DNA of 16,329 bases from RYN-431 sp036388295 (lineage in GTDB: Bacteria; Planctomycetota; Phycisphaerae; Tepidisphaerales; Tepidisphaeraceae): assembly GCA_036388295.1 (NCBI GenBank), contig DASVSC010000090.1, positions 1 through 16,329 of the forward strand, in the 5' to 3' direction. Shown here one piece after another: positions 15,486-16,329 of this stretch; within the stretch, counting starts at the first letter, position 1; the number at the start of each line of letters is the position of its first letter. Made by a program: the position numbers and the translations under genes. The notes beneath the pieces are model-generated. The model was not told where the DNA came from, searched no databases, and saw nothing but the letters and a program-made list of their open reading frames with translations.

Positions 15486-16329
15486 ATGAAGTTCTTCCTC
15501 CACAACATCCTCCTGCCGCTGGTCGGCATCGTTGGCGCACTGCTCCTCTGGACGCTGGCCAGCCGGCTGACCGTGAACGCCGAGACCGGCATCGCCGATC
15601 TGCCCTCGCCGTGGCAGACCTGGGAAGGAAGCAAGCTGTACGTCATGGAACCGTTCGCCAAGCGTGGCGAACTCGACCAGGGCATCGGCGCGTTCCTGAT
15701 GCAGTCGCTCGGCCTGGTGGCGCAAGGCTACGCCATCGCCCTGATCATCGGCACGCCCGTCGGCTTCCTGCTGGGCAGCAGCAAGACGTTCGAACGCATG
15801 TTCGATCCGATCATTCAAATCCTGCGGCCGGTCTCGCCGCTGGCGTGGCTGCCGCTGGGGTATCTGATCTTCATCGCCGTGCAGCGTCACATGCCCGGCG
15901 TCGATGTGCCGGAATGGGCGGCTTTGTTCACCATCGCCGTCTGCTCCATGTGGCCGACCGTGCTGAACACCGCCGTGGGCGTTAAAGCCATTCCGCAGGA
16001 TTACCACAACGTCGCGAAGGTGCTGCGGCTGAACTGGGTGCAGACGCTGCTGAAGATCCAACTGCCCGCAACGCTGCCGTACATGTTCACCGGCTACCGC
16101 CTGAGCCTGGGCATCGCCTGGCTGGTGATCGTGGCGGCGGAAATGCTTACGGGCCGGCCGGGCATCGGCGGGTTTTTGTGGCAGGAATACAACGCCGGCA
16201 TCAGCGAGCACATCATCCTGTCGATCCTGGTCATCGGCCTGGTCGGCTTCGTGCTCGACCGCCTGATGAACGTCGTCGAGAAAAACATCCACCACCTGCT
16301 GGCGCTCCCGACCACGGTCCGCCGCGTCG
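15486..16329 (+). CDS. nrtB: Nitrate-type ABC transporter permease (3' partial)
   Basis: The frame is open to the window end with 281 codons visible and no stop. Hydrophobic segments near 8-28, 70-98, 117-133, 147-165, 199-220 and 240-262 fit the six-helix inner-membrane subunit of NitT/TauT-type importers. The coupling loop that docks on the ATPase is seen at 175-194 (AKVLRLNWVQTLLKIQLP), matching the EAA-G-I-LP pattern. LRPVSPLAWLPLG and AAEMLTGRPGIGGFLW are typical of NrtB. With NrtA it would import nitrate or nitrite; the ATPase gene(s) (NrtC/NrtD type) are expected downstream. The start is an ATG preceded by the purine-rich AGAAAGAGAA, which comes directly after the nested palindrome, so folding of that element could affect initiation. 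Confidence 0.9.
   Translation, partial: MKFFLHNILLPLVGIVGALLLWTLASRLTVNAETGIADLPSPWQTWEGSKLYVMEPFAKRGELDQGIGAFLMQSLGLVAQGYAIALIIGTPVGFLLGSSKTFERMFDPIIQILRPVSPLAWLPLGYLIFIAVQRHMPGVDVPEWAALFTIAVCSMWPTVLNTAVGVKAIPQDYHNVAKVLRLNWVQTLLKIQLPATLPYMFTGYRLSLGIAWLVIVAAEMLTGRPGIGGFLWQEYNAGISEHIILSILVIGLVGFVLDRLMNVVEKNIHHLLALPTTVRRV

Overview
This GC-rich window (no rRNA, tRNA or CRISPR array seen) carries eight protein genes; the first and last are cut by the window edges. High GC, Ala/Pro/Thr-rich linkers, a very large AsmA/DUF748-type envelope protein, lipoproteins and a multi-domain exoprotein with PKD and FN3 modules suggest a Gram-negative-type bacterium of the Planctomycetota, perhaps Phycisphaerae. 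That placement is inference from gene style only.

Left part (1-11054): the 3' end of a secreted PQQ-type sugar dehydrogenase with a long tail of carbohydrate- or cell-surface-type modules (+). It converges on a two-gene envelope operon (-): a lipoprotein of unknown function, then a 1782-residue AsmA/DUF748-like protein with one N-terminal membrane anchor and six recurring modules. The two genes overlap by ATGA. A 226-base divergent gap separates this operon from a small coiled-coil lipoprotein (+).

Right part (11077-16329): a LysR-type regulator and a LexA-like XRE/S24 repressor run on the minus strand, probably as one transcript. Diverging from them is the start of a nitrate-type ABC transport operon (+): a signal-less NrtA-family binding protein (NasS-like sensor candidate), a Tat-exported NrtA with the nitrate-pocket residues in place, and an NrtB permease that runs off the window. 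The first two overlap by ATGA. The shared 131-base control region (12853-12983) holds palindromes of the LysR T-N11-A type. Between nrtA and nrtB sits a 72-base palindrome made of two smaller palindromes, which may be a dispersed REP-like element and may set the ratio of binding protein to permease.

The points most worth following are the nitrate-type locus with an apparent cytoplasmic sensor but no NasT in view, the nested palindrome inside that operon, the pairing of a LysR gene with a self-cleaving-type repressor, and the six-fold repeat of the AsmA-like protein.
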